Positions 1 to 10,290 are shown, numbered from the stretch's first letter. The stretch: 28,847 nucleotides of DNA from Spirogloea muscicola (GCA_009602725.1 WELB01000023.1:95436-124282), one strand, 5' to 3'. Notes: a model not told the origin generated them from the letters alone. Translations and numbers: made by a program.

Positions 1-299
1 GGCCAGCTTTCTGGTGCAAGGCATTAGCCTGAGCACGCTGCAAACAGGCCGAAACACGTCGTCGCAAGAAAGACAGATATGCAGCTGGCAAGCCCAACTC
101 AACCGGAAACACATCTGCACGACGTGTGTAGCCTAGATTGGCAATGTTTTGGAGGAGGGTGTGGAAACGAGGACCCAGACAACCAAAGACGTCGATTGCC
201 GCTGGCAGGAGCTGATCGCATTGAGGGTAGTCGGAGTAATGCTGCAGCTTTCTTTGTTCTGCAACGCCCACTGCGTGACCAGCGATGTGTGTGGATGCT

Positions 300-600
300 G
301 AGCCAGGCGGCCAGTGGGCAGCAACAGCCAGGTGGCCAAGAGAGTGGCTCCAAAAGCGGGAAAGATGTGGCTCTCCCAAAGAGAGAAGGTGTGCGGGGCG
401 CATGAAATGAAAGAGAGGCCAATTCAAAAGGGGAGCAGGGGCTGTGAACAGCCAGCCCGAAAGATGACAAGGTCCGAAGGGGCCAAATGCGCTGTCTCAG
501 AGCTGGGTAGGATGATCACTTAGTAACCACGAGTGAGGAGCCGCAAATCTGAAAGACTAGCAGCAGGAAAGCAATCCCCCTGACGAAAGCCAAAGGCTAA
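300..600 (-). mobile_element. 5'-truncated non-LTR retrotransposon tail
   Basis: On the minus strand the last codons of a retrotransposon ORF run from about 600 to the stop at 522-520 and end in SDLRLLTRGY. The same ending is encoded by the copies at 9.9, 17.0, 17.5 and 26.2 kb. After the stop comes the family 3' UTR: a CCCCTTCGGACCTTGTC block, the hairpin at 438-457, and then a block resembling AATTGGCCTC...TTTCATGCGC...CTTCTC, which recurs near 20.66 and 21.3 kb. Everything upstream of the last ~25 codons is missing, as expected of target-primed reverse transcription that aborted early. Outer ends are approximate. Confidence 0.7.
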
Positions 601-1390
601 GAGAGTCGAAAGGGCCCCACAACACTGGCCGCCGCAACGTTGTCAGGCTGCGTGCCGCTGCCACCAGCCATGCGCCTCCAGCAAAAGCTCGCACGTACTG
701 CCTTGGGCCGACAAGGCACCGTTGCTTGACATTCCTGGCACGCGTCACATTTAAATATTTGGCCGGATCATAGCTGAATGGCAACAGGGACACTGCCCTT
801 CCTTTTCTTGTTCCTCACTATTTTCCCTCCTATCTTCCCTTATCCCTTGAAAGGCTCTCTCTCAATGACATCAAAGGCGACCTCTTCCGCTCATACCCTT
901 AGTCGCCAAAGCACACGCACATAACGTGGGCGGGGTGCTCTGACCCTTGGGCGTGGATCTGCTTCAGGCACGCCGCCAACAAGCAGGCCGTTACCTACTG
1001 ATAATGTAACACAAGAACGATGGCGTTCTCTCTCGCCTCCACTCAATCAGCTCTAGGGGGGCGTCCGAGTGCTCAATGCACATTCTTAACAAGTCCCTTG
1101 GACTCCCCAATGACTGCAGTCCACCACCATGTCCGCCTTCCCCCCCTTTGCTTTGCCGGCTTCCGACAATGGGAGTGTGGGCATAAATCTAAAATGAGAT
1201 TGCGTTGGCTGCTCACAACTTAGGTGTGTTGAGGGCGGTGAGCGTAACGCCTCCCACAACTTACTGAGAGACGCAATGTGTGGTTTACTTCGGAACTCTG
1301 GTACATCCGGCTATGGAGGTGCTGGGCATCATGCCCGTCATCCGGAAAGCGGCAGGCTTACATGAGTCGTCTGGATGCGATTCCCACTCT
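601..1390. other. No gene recognised
   Basis: Mixed-composition sequence. Short open frames exist on both strands, but none has splice borders or a recognisable protein. Part of 600-720 may be decayed upstream sequence of the retrotransposon tail at 300-600. There is a pyrimidine-rich stretch at about 800-860. Confidence 0.5.
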
Positions 1391-1397
1391 CTCAGAA

Positions 1398-1800
1398 CTG
1401 CGGGCCTCGCCTCCTGCTCAAAGTCATGTTAAGTGATGCTTTCCAATCGGGACACCCAGGCCAACTGTGTGTGCATAGCTGGTCGACAACCTATGCGGAA
1501 ATGGAGTGGCACTACAAGGACCACCCCTTGGGGAGACCAATCTAATTCGTGCACTGTGGACATTCACAGCGGCTTTAGTATGATGTGGTCTTCCCTCCTC
1601 CATCGCCTGGCCGAGCTGGTAGATGCACGCCATCGTGGTCAGGCAGGTAGCTCGGGGCATACCAGCATCCTGCAAGCATTGGTCGCCCAGAGAGAATGCC
1701 GCTCTCACTCAGGCTCTAGCCATACATCAGTATGCTGGGCACGCTCTATGTCAGGCCACTGGCTTGCATCATGGTGCTCCGGCTCCCCAGATTAGCTGTT
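1398..1800. repeat. Unassigned dispersed repeat, copy 1
   Basis: This segment aligns by eye with 9133-9440 on the same strand over roughly 300-400 bases. Shared landmarks are a GCCTCGCCT...CTCAA block, a GGGACCCA-like block, a GTGCACT block and the nearly identical GAGCTGGTAGATGCACGCCA / CAGCTGGTAGATGCACGCCA. Further on, GAATGCCGCTCTC matches GAATGCGGCTCTC. In one frame both copies encode LLH(R/H)L(A/V)(E/Q)LVDARHR, which hints at a decayed coding region, but I cannot assign a family. No terminal repeats or poly(A) tail were seen. Confidence 0.55.
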
Positions 1801-3400
1801 GGATGTATAAGCGTGTACTCGTTAGTAGAATAGTCCCTCTTCGATTGTGCTTCTCATTCTTCTAACTCAGCCCCTCTCTATTTTCTCCGTTCGTACCATA
1901 ACAACAATGTACCGGTTTGGCTTGGACTCCTGTACTTTGTGCACCACGTACTGTCTCTTAGTATTGAAGGCCCCTTCCCGCCAGCTAGTACCAAATGCAT
2001 AACTCGGGCGGCCATGCTTTATAAGACATCCTTTGAGCACTTTGAGCACTCCTTGTTTGCATTAGACACTGCCTGAACAATGTATTGCCTTGAATTGGCC
2101 TCCCTTTCATTTTCTGCGCTTCGCACGCCTGCTCTCTCTTTAAGCACAGTCATCCTGGGCCCCTAGCAGAAGGCTTTGCTTTGTGTGGCGTTTCCCTGAA
2201 TAGTGTGTTACAAAGATTTGACGACCTCCTCATTTATGCTCACCGCTTCACCTTTTCTAAGACAAAACTGCATCTGACTCATTCAAGGAACTGAGAGTAA
2301 ATTTGATATTCTTTATATACACTTCATCCCCCCGCCGTTTTTCCTGACAGATTCAACTTTCTGTGTGATACAAACCTTGACAACCACACTTGATTGCTCT
2401 GCATTTGAAAGTTTTCAACACATTCTTGTATACTATTGTCCAAAGTAAACAAGTAGCCAGTGATTGGTGAAGAGCTATATGGTGATGACATTTGCCTCAG
2501 CCAGCTACCTAATTTTTTCCAATGAAAACTTATGTAGATAGCATGTTGTGTTCGTTTCCCAAGTAATTAGTATAAGTTGTTGCCTTTCTTCCGAGTTATG
2601 TATTTGATAGTAATTAATGGTGACATGCTTCAAAAAGTCCTTCGTTTAACAATTAACGCTTGTGAGATATTACTCATATGAATTGATATAAAACCACAAG
2701 ACAAGTTGACTTTTGGTAGAGTTGGTGGACTGACAGTATTCGTTTGCAGTGGTTGACTACGAGACATGGTCCATGCAAAGAGCGTATACATGTATGTAGC
2801 TTGTCATAGCTCAGTGATGCACAATAAGTGATAAAACTTGTGTAAGTCATCATATTTCACCCAAATCACAACAGTGTTCACCAAGTTCACTCCGTATTTC
2901 GGGGTTATATGTGTAAGTAGTAAATATCAGCAAGAACCTGAATTCATAAAGCCACGTGAAAACGACCTATAGAGGACATAAATGAATGCACTACGTTTGC
3001 ATCGACACAGCCATTCACTTTAAATTGTGTCCAGTACAGATATGCACAATCACTAGGTTTACATTGTTTCTCAAGCATAACGGCACGCAGACCACAAAGG
3101 AAGTTCATAAAGCTGACTCATATTCCAAAGTAAAGTCTAAGCAGATGTTAGCCTCAAATGAAGTAGGCAATCAAGTGCACCATCCTGATGCTTTGGTCAA
3201 ACTTGCAAATCTGAAAGTGGTCAGTGAGCCAGATTCTCCTAGGGGCAGCTGCATGTCTGCACTTCTGAGAAGGAGCAAAGATAATCTGGCCTGATTCAAA
3301 GCCGTCTCTCAGCTGCTTCAAAAGCTCGTCCGGCTGGCTCCTTATTACCACCAGTGACTGTGTCATATTCCCCAGGACCTTGATGTCCAGCAAGCTCACT
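1801..3400. other. AT-rich intergenic spacer
   Basis: This stretch is clearly AT-richer than the gene regions, especially 2240-2960. I see no exon chain or RNA gene in 1801-3150. A block at 2091-2140 (AATTGGCCTCCCTTTCATTT and following) matches the 3' UTR block of the non-LTR family seen at 20.66 kb, so a retroelement fragment lies there. The right-hand end (3154-3403) holds an open frame listed separately. Confidence 0.6.
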
Positions 3401-3403
3401 AGC
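3154..3403 (-). other. Possible orphan terminal exon
   Basis: An open frame of about 80 codons on the minus strand ends at 3154. It follows an acceptor-like TGTAATGTAG. The peptide is balanced in composition (for example VLGNMTQSLVVIRSQ and DELLKQLRDGFESG), unlike the random frames nearby. It lies just downstream of the stop and poly(A) signal of the LEA-like gene on the same strand. It could be an alternative 3' exon of that gene, the end of another gene, or chance. I recognise no family. Confidence 0.2.
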
Positions 3404-3411
3404 ACCCTACA

Positions 3412-3416
3412 TTACA
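3412..3416 (-). terminator. TGTAA poly(A) signal of the LEA-like gene
   Basis: TGTAA on the minus strand, about 127 nt past the stop codon at 3543. UGUAA is the characteristic chlorophyte nuclear polyadenylation signal, with cleavage usually 10-15 nt downstream, which predicts a transcript end near 3400. Confidence 0.6.
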
Positions 3417-3542
3417 ACTTCGAGAAATTTAGCTTCACCACAAATTTCACAATCTCCAAGAATGAATGAGTAATTTGCTCAGACTGTCACACATATGATG
3501 TATACTGTGAAGTGATAGAAGATTGCAAGCACACATGCTGCC

Positions 3543-6500
3543 TCACTGCAATGGAAGTTTAGCGTACTGGTTCAGTACCTTCTTCATGTCCTGATAGGCA
3601 GTTTGCAAGCTGTCATCACTCTGGCCACCGATCTGTGCTGCGTAGCCACCGGATGTGTATGCGGGTTGAGTCGCCGTTTTACCAGGCGAAAGATCAACAT
3701 ACCCACCAGTCTGATCGCTGGAGAGATTGACATAACCGCCTGTGACGGTGTTGGGCTGCCTCTGGGTCGTGCTTCCCAATGTATCAGCATATCCTTGCAG
3801 GCTTTTCTTATCTAAATCCTCGCCTATGCCCTGCACTGTCTGCACAACAATCAATGACCAGTCAGGACAGGCCAGGGCTGTCAAATCTGATCTAGAAAAC
3901 GTGCTGAAAGAGTAAGCTGGCCTTGACCTTCAACCCAAGGCCAAGTAAGCTCTGCAACAACATCATCAGATATCAGGTCATCACATGCACCTTCAGCAGC
4001 ATAAGGAATTTCTTCATACCTGCTTTGTGCCTTCGTAGGCACCCTGAAGAGTGCCCTGAACAGTGTCTGAAACCTTGGCACCAGCTTGACTGAGCGTTTG
4101 CCGCGTGTTGTCGTAGTTGGTATCTCCAGCAAATCTGGCAGAGTGGTAAGAGCCCGTTAGCTCACAACAGGAGAGTAGGAATGTCACAGCATATGTGATA
4201 TTCTTAATATACCATGTAGCAAGAGGCAAACATACTTGGAAGTTCCGTGTGATGCTGCATCTTGTCCCTCTATAACTCCTTCCTTTGCTCCTTGATAAGC
4301 ACTGGCAGCTTGATCATATGCTTGGCCAAGTTGCTGCCTAGCAGCATCGTAGATACTCTGAGCAGTCTGCAAGTGCACAACTGCTGGGTCAACCAAAGGA
4401 AAACAAACAGGTGCACAGGATAACCCCACATCACAGAGAGGAATTAGGGATCACAAAGGAGGAGTAGGGAAAACATGCCTGCTTCGTCGCGTCAGCAGCG
4501 CCCTGCACAGTGTCGCTGGCCTGTCCAACCACATTCCTGCTTGTCTGGTAGGTCGAATCACTACCAGTTGTAGTACCAGTGGTGGGGTAGTTGCTTGCAG
4601 ACACTGAGCTTGGTGTGACGTTAACAGTTCCAGTTGCATTGCTGGTGAACGTAGGGCCTTGAACAGTACCAGCTGCATTGGTAGTATACGTAGGGCCTGA
4701 GACTGTCTTAGAGTCCACAGTCGAGGTTGTTGAGTTACTGGCAGAGAAAGAGGGTTGGCAGTGAGTCAGTGCGAGAGAAAACCTGTACGGCCTTGATAAA
4801 GCTATGAAGAATGTAGTGGTATATATTGAGACCAGCCTTGCTCATGATCAGTCAATCTTCAGGTATATGCGAATGGAAGCACACCTCAAGTCTTGGCCAA
4901 GACTGCTCTCTTTTGCACCATCCTTGACGCCTTTGTAAGCACCAGAGATGTGGTCATAAGCTGCTCCAATGGCATTCCTTGCACCCTGGTTGATATCGCC
5001 AGCAACCTGAGCAACACATGACATAGTGGCATTCTAAGGCAACCGAGACTAAGGTACAAATAATCAGCTCCGATGCAAACACAGTAACCACATGTAGATG
5101 TGATTGACAATTTGGCAAATTTATGAGCCAAAAGATGAGCAAAACGTCATGTCACAAGTCCAACTGAGAGCCCTTCAGAAGGCAGCATATACCTTTTGAA
5201 CCAACTCGCCAGCGCTGGCTGCTACAGTGGTGGTGCTGTCATATACTTGGCTGCCAGTGACCTTAGCACCTTCGGACAAGTCAGAAGCTGTACCGGCTGC
5301 TGAATTGTAAGCGCTGTTCAGGCGATCCTTTGCACCTTGATGCGTATCAGCCACAGTTTGTTTTGTTGAATCAAACACACCTTGGACCGTGCCTGTAATC
5401 TTCTCAACCGTAGATCCAACCGCTTGTTTGGTCTGATCATAAGTAGTACCTGGGCTCTGAGTATCCGTGGTGTTCAAGGCTGATGCAGTATCCCTGGTAT
5501 TCAAGCCTGATGCCATCGAGTTATCGTAGGTGCTACTGTTGGTGGTCGAGGTGATGTCAGAAGACCTGACAATCAGGGCCGCTTGTCCTCAGATACTGTG
5601 ATGGAAGAAAGTGCAAACCAGAACTGTCCTCAAGGACAAGTGTACTAGCAGCAATGCACACGAGAATGAGGTGAAGTATGCGAAATGTGATGCCTTCTTG
5701 CTTAGCTGATCGTGTAAAATTGTGAGACACCTCATATACATTGTGTACTGCTAGAATGTCAGTGCAAACCATGTGTGAGTGACCTACTTACTTGTTCTGA
5801 ATTCCTGCAGCTGTGCCTTGAAGTCCTGCATGTGTGCCTTGGATGGTCTGCCTTGCCCCTTCATAGACATAGTTAGCTGTGCCAGCGATGCCAGAGTACA
5901 CGGATCCAGCCACTGCTTTTGTCTTGTCCAGTATCGCACCAGTTGTGCTTTTGGCAGCATCATAGGTCTGGTTGCTGGTGTTGCCTGTAGTGGTGCTCTG
6001 GCTGCCATCATACCTGAGTAGCACACATGAGGTGAGCTGTAGAGAACGTGCAAGGACCATCCTAGCACGAACTGAAATCCTACGAATAATTGAATGTATA
6101 CAACTGGCAATTGGCACATTTTGTGCAATCAACATTGACAGTTGTTACCTTAATGCCTTTGTTCGACATACCTTCTCTCAGCATCCTGATGTACATCATC
6201 TGCAGTCTGCTTGACACTGCTCTGAACGTTGTCAATTGCCTGGTTGATGTTATTCTTGACACTGTCCATGACGTGGTCTGAGGGGTCATTCACTTGCCCA
6301 GTTGTGTCGGAATACAAGCTGCTTGTTGGTCTGCGCAGAACCAAAAGGCAGATTTGCCGAGAGGTGAGCGCCTATCACAATCCCATCTGATTATAGTGAC
6401 AAAAGGATTTTCTTTCAAATGAAGTGACACACCCCACTACGAGCAAGGTGCAAACAGTGCATGTTGGACGTGTACGCCATACCCAGAAGTGCTTTGGCCA

Positions 6501-7032
6501 CCAGTAGATGTCTGTATAGCTGCTGCTGCAGCACGTTGGTATTGATCTTTGCTGTCAGACTGGCTGCCAATGTCCAGTCTGTCAAGAACATCGGTATTGC
6601 TGGACTGCTGCTTGGCAGTGTTGTATCTATCCTCAGCAGCCTATTCACGAGATTGGTAGCAGAACAGTCAGAGTTACACTCACACTAAGGCAAGCACCAA
6701 CATTGATGCTGGTCCATGGCAACGTCGGCCTGGCACAATCCACCTAGACGAGTGTCTGCAGGGGTGGCACTAATACCTGAAGCACTGTATTTGCTTGACC
6801 TTGTGCAGCGTTGCGGTACTGCGTGAGCTGGTCAAGGGAATCCTGGTCCTACGTCAATTGAGACGACAAGGCATGCGTATCAGCCCCAGGACCTGCCTGT
6901 TATTGCTGAGAACAAGATATCCCGGTGCACATACCCCGTAAAAATTCATGTACTGTAAGTACTCACTTGCTGCACGCCTTGGCGAAAGGCAGGGGCGCCC
7001 TCGAAAGTTCGCTTGTCTTGCCCCGACGCCAT
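3543..7032 (-). CDS. LEA-like repetitive hydrophilic protein, 11 exons
   Basis: Exons (minus): 7032-6967, 6848-6777, 6640-6483, 6330-6172, 6013-5792, 5565-5193, 5006-4885, 4737-4479, 4366-4236, 4134-4020, 3839-3543. Spliced, they give 1974 nt and 657 residues with no internal stop. All introns are phase 0 or 2. Nine are GT-AG; the intron after exon 8 uses GC (CAG|GCATGT). The start is MASGQDKRTFEG, with no signal peptide or membrane segment. The chain is rich in A, T, S, G, Q, D, K and N. It repeats degenerate amphipathic units such as YDQTKQAVGSTVEKITGTVQ, DTVQGAADATKQ, YEGARQTIQGTHAGLQGTA and QGAYEGTKQ, separated by Thr/Ser-Asn linkers. The C-terminus has two GGYV(N/D)LS units. This resembles group 3 (LEA_4) proteins, which are disordered in water and protect membranes or proteins during drying or freezing. 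Function is inferred from composition and repeats only; a structural or apolipoprotein-like role is possible. The gene diverges from the small membrane-protein gene at 7992. Confidence 0.8.
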
Positions 7033-7991
7033 GTCTGCGGCAAAGCTTCGCGCTGCCTGGCAGGCTCTGCGTCTGCAAGCCGCGCTGGGATGAGGCGGAG
7101 AGCCCGAGGCGCGGTAGCAACACGCAGCGGGTACGGAGGGCAAGGGGCAGATAGGCGAGGTGAGGTGAAGAGTGGAGGCGTGGACGAGACAAGCGGAGAC
7201 AATAAGGCGATTTACACCTTTACTGCTGTAGGGACCGCTTATAGCCACCGCCCCGAGGAGCCAGGTGCAGCCGAATCCGTCCTCGGCGGGTCCGGGTGCC
7301 TGCCGACGACTTCCGCGGTCACAGAGCAGCGGGGAAATAGTGGCGCGGCCCGTTTCGCGGGGTCGGCCTCGGGTCCCGGCTGCCGGTGGGTGCCGCAGAG
7401 GATGGGCCCCCGCCCTCGTGCCGCGCCTTATCCCAGGCCGCGCGCCCATTCGCTCCACGGCTGGCGCGGCGACGCCCATTGGCCCGCGCCGCGCCAGCAC
7501 AGCTGCACGCCACGTCAGAGCCCCTGCCACGCGCCGGGCCCGCGTGCGCCCTGCGGCAGCCGCGCCCGCTCCAGTAGGGAGCACGTGTCAGCCACAGAGC
7601 ACCTCCGGGCCCCTGAGCGAGGACGCGTGGCGGTCGGCGGATCGCCCCTCCTGGGCTGCCACCCTGGCAGGCCGCTTCCGCGCGCTTTCCGAGGTTGTGC
7701 AGAGCTGAGAATTTGTCGATATTTTTTGGGTGTCAGTGTCACCCTTGCCGTGCCGTTGCACCGCGGCCGCCGCCGGGCGGCGTCCGCCGCCGCCAGCGCC
7801 GACGCGGCAGCTTCGCACAGCGTGCCCTGCTTTCGCTCCGGCTGGCCTGCGCCGCACGGCGGATGGCGCTGCAGCGGCCTTGAGCTCTAGGCGCAGGCGG
7901 GCGCCCATTGTTGCACTGCTTGAGAGGCCGGCTGTGGTGGTCTGGGAGCCTGAGGCAGCAACTCCGGGCGCGGGCCGCGCAGGCAGTCGCC
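7033..7991. promoter_or_regulatory. GC-rich divergent promoter region
   Basis: This 0.96-kb interval separates the start codons of the LEA-like gene (minus) and a small membrane-protein gene (plus). It is strongly GC- and CpG-rich, above all at 7250-7900, like the region just before the 10619 start codon. Long open frames on both strands here come from the high GC content; they are Ala/Arg/Pro-rich and have no splice context. A TATA-like GATATTTTTT at about 7719-7727 could serve the rightward gene. Confidence 0.5.
7238..7243 (-). promoter_or_regulatory. TATA-like box of the LEA-like gene
   Basis: The minus strand reads GGCTATAAGCGG, about 205 nt upstream of the ATG at 7032, with no intervening minus-strand ATG that I noticed. 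It would give a 5' leader of roughly 170-180 nt. It is a single-motif call in a very GC-rich setting, where TATAA is unlikely by chance. Confidence 0.4.
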
Positions 7992-8427
7992 ATGGCGGCA
8001 ATCCCGCTGTGCTTCCAGTGCGGTGTTGTTGACTCTCCTTGTGGCTGCAAGGTCAGCTGCCATCTGATCTCTGTCAAGACCCGCCAAGCTGCCATGAACT
8101 AGTGCAACTTTACACTATTGCGCAAATGTCAAGGGGAGGTCTACTTTGTGAGCTACGGAAGGCAATGGGAAGAAAGCATTGAGTAGCACTGATCTCGTTG
8201 TGAGTGGATACAATGGCTGGTCCGCTTTGCTGGAATTGCTGACATGACATAAATCCTGACAGGTGGTTTCTCCCACGCTGGCCTTTATTGCTATGTTGAT
8301 TGTTGGCATCATCTGCTGGCCGCTGGGTCTCATTATTTGGTGCTGCAATCGCCTCAGAGGAAGTGCAATCATGAGGAAGCCGGTATATGAAGTCTACCCT
8401 ATGGTGGCCAGTTTACTGCCTATCTAG
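7992..8427 (+). CDS. Small Cys-rich one-helix membrane protein, paralogue 1
   Basis: Exons 7992-8051 and 8263-8427 are joined by a GT-AG phase-0 intron (AAG|GTCAGC ... CTGACAG|GTG) and give 74 residues. Exon 1 encodes an N-terminal motif LCFQCG...PCGCK (C-x2-C, then C-x-C). Exon 2 encodes a hydrophobic segment of about 22 residues, then a membrane-edge WCCN motif, a short basic stretch and the ending LLPI. It is a clear paralogue of the gene at 10619: exon 2 has the same length and both end in PI. The layout (metal-binding-like Cys pairs next to one helix with a WP(L/V)G(L/A)I turn) recalls small BRI3/LITAF-type endomembrane proteins, but that link is a guess. Function is unknown. The start is the first ATG after the GC-rich island, in CGCCATGG context. 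Confidence 0.75.
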
Positions 8428-8481
8428 ATTACGCCTTGAAAGTCGTGCATAGGCCTTTATCTGCCATGCGCAGGGTGCCTT

Positions 8482-8991
8482 TTACAGTAGTTCCCATATG
8501 TGGAACAAGAGGACCTCTGGCTCCTCCAAAGTTAAAGATAGGATGTGCTGCATATGTCTCGCCAGAATCTGCTCACTTGAAGGGTGGTGCTGCTTCCAAG
8601 CTTGAATGACTTTCAAGTCTGGTTGGTTAGCCCGCAACATGACAGTGCTATCTGGAATTGTGTTGCCAGCACTTTTAGTTGCTGATTTACCTGAGGTGCC
8701 AAAGTTGCTCTCTGGATTATGGTTTGACGTCGGAATAAGCTCACACCTCTCGCGATGCCTGCAAAAGCATGCATGAGAAAACAGCCTACTGACCTTAAGC
8801 TCAACCCTTTGCCGGCAGCATTCATAGTGCTCAGCAGTCCAAATTATCATCGTTTATGTTGCACATCAGATGACAATCCAAGAATTGGTTCTGCGAACAG
8901 CACTTGTGTCAAGCATTTGCAGTTGAGTTTTGACTTTGCCATCAGTTCCGCATAGTGCTGCATGCAATGTGGTAGTGCCCTCAAAGGCAGC
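8482..8991 (-). pseudogene. Coding-like remnant of an unidentified gene
   Basis: On the minus strand an acceptor-like GATTTGCTGCAG precedes an open stretch starting at 8991. It encodes AAFEGTTTLHAALCGTDGKV and continues to about WIVI, then meets a stop. A second open frame runs from 8850 to the stop at 8482 and includes LKVIQAWKQHHPSSEQILAR. Between them lie a possible donor (AAG|GTCAGT) and acceptor (TTTTGCAG|G) only about 35 nt apart, too short for a normal intron here. TGTAA overlaps the final stop codon. Composition looks coding rather than random, but I cannot join the parts in frame. It may be a broken gene, or the last exons of a gene whose remainder was displaced by repeats. Family unknown. 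Confidence 0.3.
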
Positions 8992-9132
8992 CTGCAGCAA
9001 ATCGTTCCTACTATGCAAATCCTCTAGCATAGGGTTCAATCCTGATCACAACGTGGCAGAGAGCTCAAGAAAAGGTTGATGCGTGTGGGTTGGCAGCCTC
9101 CACGTCTTTGTATGTTGATAGCGCCCCTCCGA

Positions 9133-9440
9133 GCAGCAGCCTCGCCTTCTCCTCAACGTTGGATTGGTTGAAGTTTTCCAGTTGGGGGACCCATGCAGAC
9201 GTTGCCTCACTGGGCAACAATCAATGCGGAAGGGCAGAGCAAGTACCACCTTTGGTGAACCAATTTAAACAGTGCACTACAAAGTCTATTGCGGCTGCGG
9301 TATCAAGTGGTACCCCCTCCTCCATCACTTGGTCCAGCTGGTAGATGCACGCCATCGTAGTTGGGCAGGTAGCATGGGCATCCTAGCGTCCCACAAGAAT
9401 TGGTTGCTCATCACAGAATGCGGCTCTCGCTTACTTTGTA
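9133..9440. repeat. Unassigned dispersed repeat, copy 2
   Basis: This is the second copy of the repeat at 1398-1800, in the same orientation. The best-conserved core is CAGCTGGTAGATGCACGCCA at about 9338-9357. The copies have many substitutions and small indels, so the duplication is old. The left edge is uncertain; the right edge runs into retrotransposon UTR sequence at about 9470. Confidence 0.55.
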
Positions 9441-9469
9441 GTATTCCTAGACGCCCTATGTACTGTTTT

Positions 9470-10110
9470 CCCCTATTTTTAGGCTGGCCTATTACAGCCA
9501 TCGCCCTCTATGGGAAGAGTTCCCTACCGACGCATTCGACCGCTCCCACCCAGCCCAGTCTGCCACCAAGGCTGGGTATGCGGTCGCCTGCGCCGCTCGG
9601 GCAAAAGAGATCAAGTACGCCGACCATCCGCCGGAAGACGAGTTCTTCCCGTTGGCAATTGACATCCATGGGGCACTGGGCGCTCGGTGGCTTAAGCTAC
9701 TTAACCAGCTCGCCCGCCACGCAATCGCCCGTCGCTTCCATGGTGAACCGGTTGACTTTCCTGCAGCCGGGTCGCTGGCGCAAGTGTATCGCATGCGCTT
9801 GGCCGTCTCGCTGCAGAGGTCCATGGCCCGTGCGCTGCACCTTCGTGCCGGAAGAGCCCTAGCTGCTGCCTCTGGCTCTGTCCAGGGGACCCACTTCCAG
9901 GACCCTAGCATCTCTGATCTGCGGCTGCTCAGCAGGAATTACTGAGTCATTCGTAGTTGCTTTGTTTCTTCTTGTGCTTGTTCCTTAGCGCTTCCCCTGG
10001 CTCCCTTCTCGTACTTTGTCCATTCTTTTTTGGGCTGGCTGTTCCAGCCCCTATCCTCAATGGGCGAGCTCTTTCTTCCCTTGGAAGAATGGACGCCTCC
10101 CTTGGAGAGA
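9470..10110 (+). mobile_element. Non-LTR retrotransposon 3' end with intact C-terminal ORF
   Basis: At 9482 a hairpin-UTR block (GGCTGGCC...CAGCCATCGCCCTC...TGGGAAGAG) runs straight into an ORF fragment, 9526-9945, of 139 codons without a stop. It encodes the end of the family polyprotein: TDAFDRSHPAQ, then K..KYADHPPEDEFFPLAID, HGALGARW, SLAQVYRMRL, ALHLRAGRAL and SDLRLLSRNY. These are the last catalytic-core Asp and Lys and the C-terminal tail of a restriction-like endonuclease domain (compare the minus-strand copy at 26199-27510). The UTR follows the stop with the hairpin at 10032-10050 and ATCCTCAATGGGCGAGC. The copy is 5'-truncated. Confidence 0.8.
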
Positions 10111-10164
10111 GCTACTTCATCTTTGGAGCTTCTTCCTTCTTAGCGCGTCGTCTTGCCCTTGCCA

Positions 10165-10290
10165 GTATCGCATATCTCAAAACTGGGGTAGGATGAATTG
10201 CTCAATAGCAACGAGTGAGGAGCCTCAGATCCGTCAGATTTTTTCTCGGGCTGGCTTCTCACAGCCCTTGCCCCCATTGGGAGAGCCACT
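10165..10290. mobile_element. Two opposed non-LTR tail fragments
   Basis: On the minus strand, about 10240 down to 10190, the sequence encodes SDLRLLTRCY and a stop: a relic of the polyprotein end with the usual glycine replaced by cysteine. It abuts a plus-strand UTR hairpin at 10248-10267 followed by TTGCCCCCATTGGGAGAGCC. The two pieces belong to different copies in opposite orientation. Confidence 0.55.

Noticed and set aside
3603-3815. Plus-strand frames opposite the LEA-like exons
   Set aside because: They are shadows of a gene whose eleven exons join in phase on the minus strand.
5788-6135. Open frame starting in intron 4 of the LEA-like gene
   Set aside because: The upstream part is intron with a clear CTACTCAG acceptor; only 6013-5792 is exon.
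7265-7890. Long open frames on both strands in the GC-rich island
   Set aside because: They are Arg/Ala/Pro-rich frames overlapping in several registers, without splice borders or motifs. They are expected from GC content and lie in the divergent promoter.
9030-9042. GGTTCAATCC resembling a tRNA B box
   Set aside because: No A box at the right distance, no pairing acceptor or anticodon stem, and no terminator; not a tRNA, and SINE status is unsupported.
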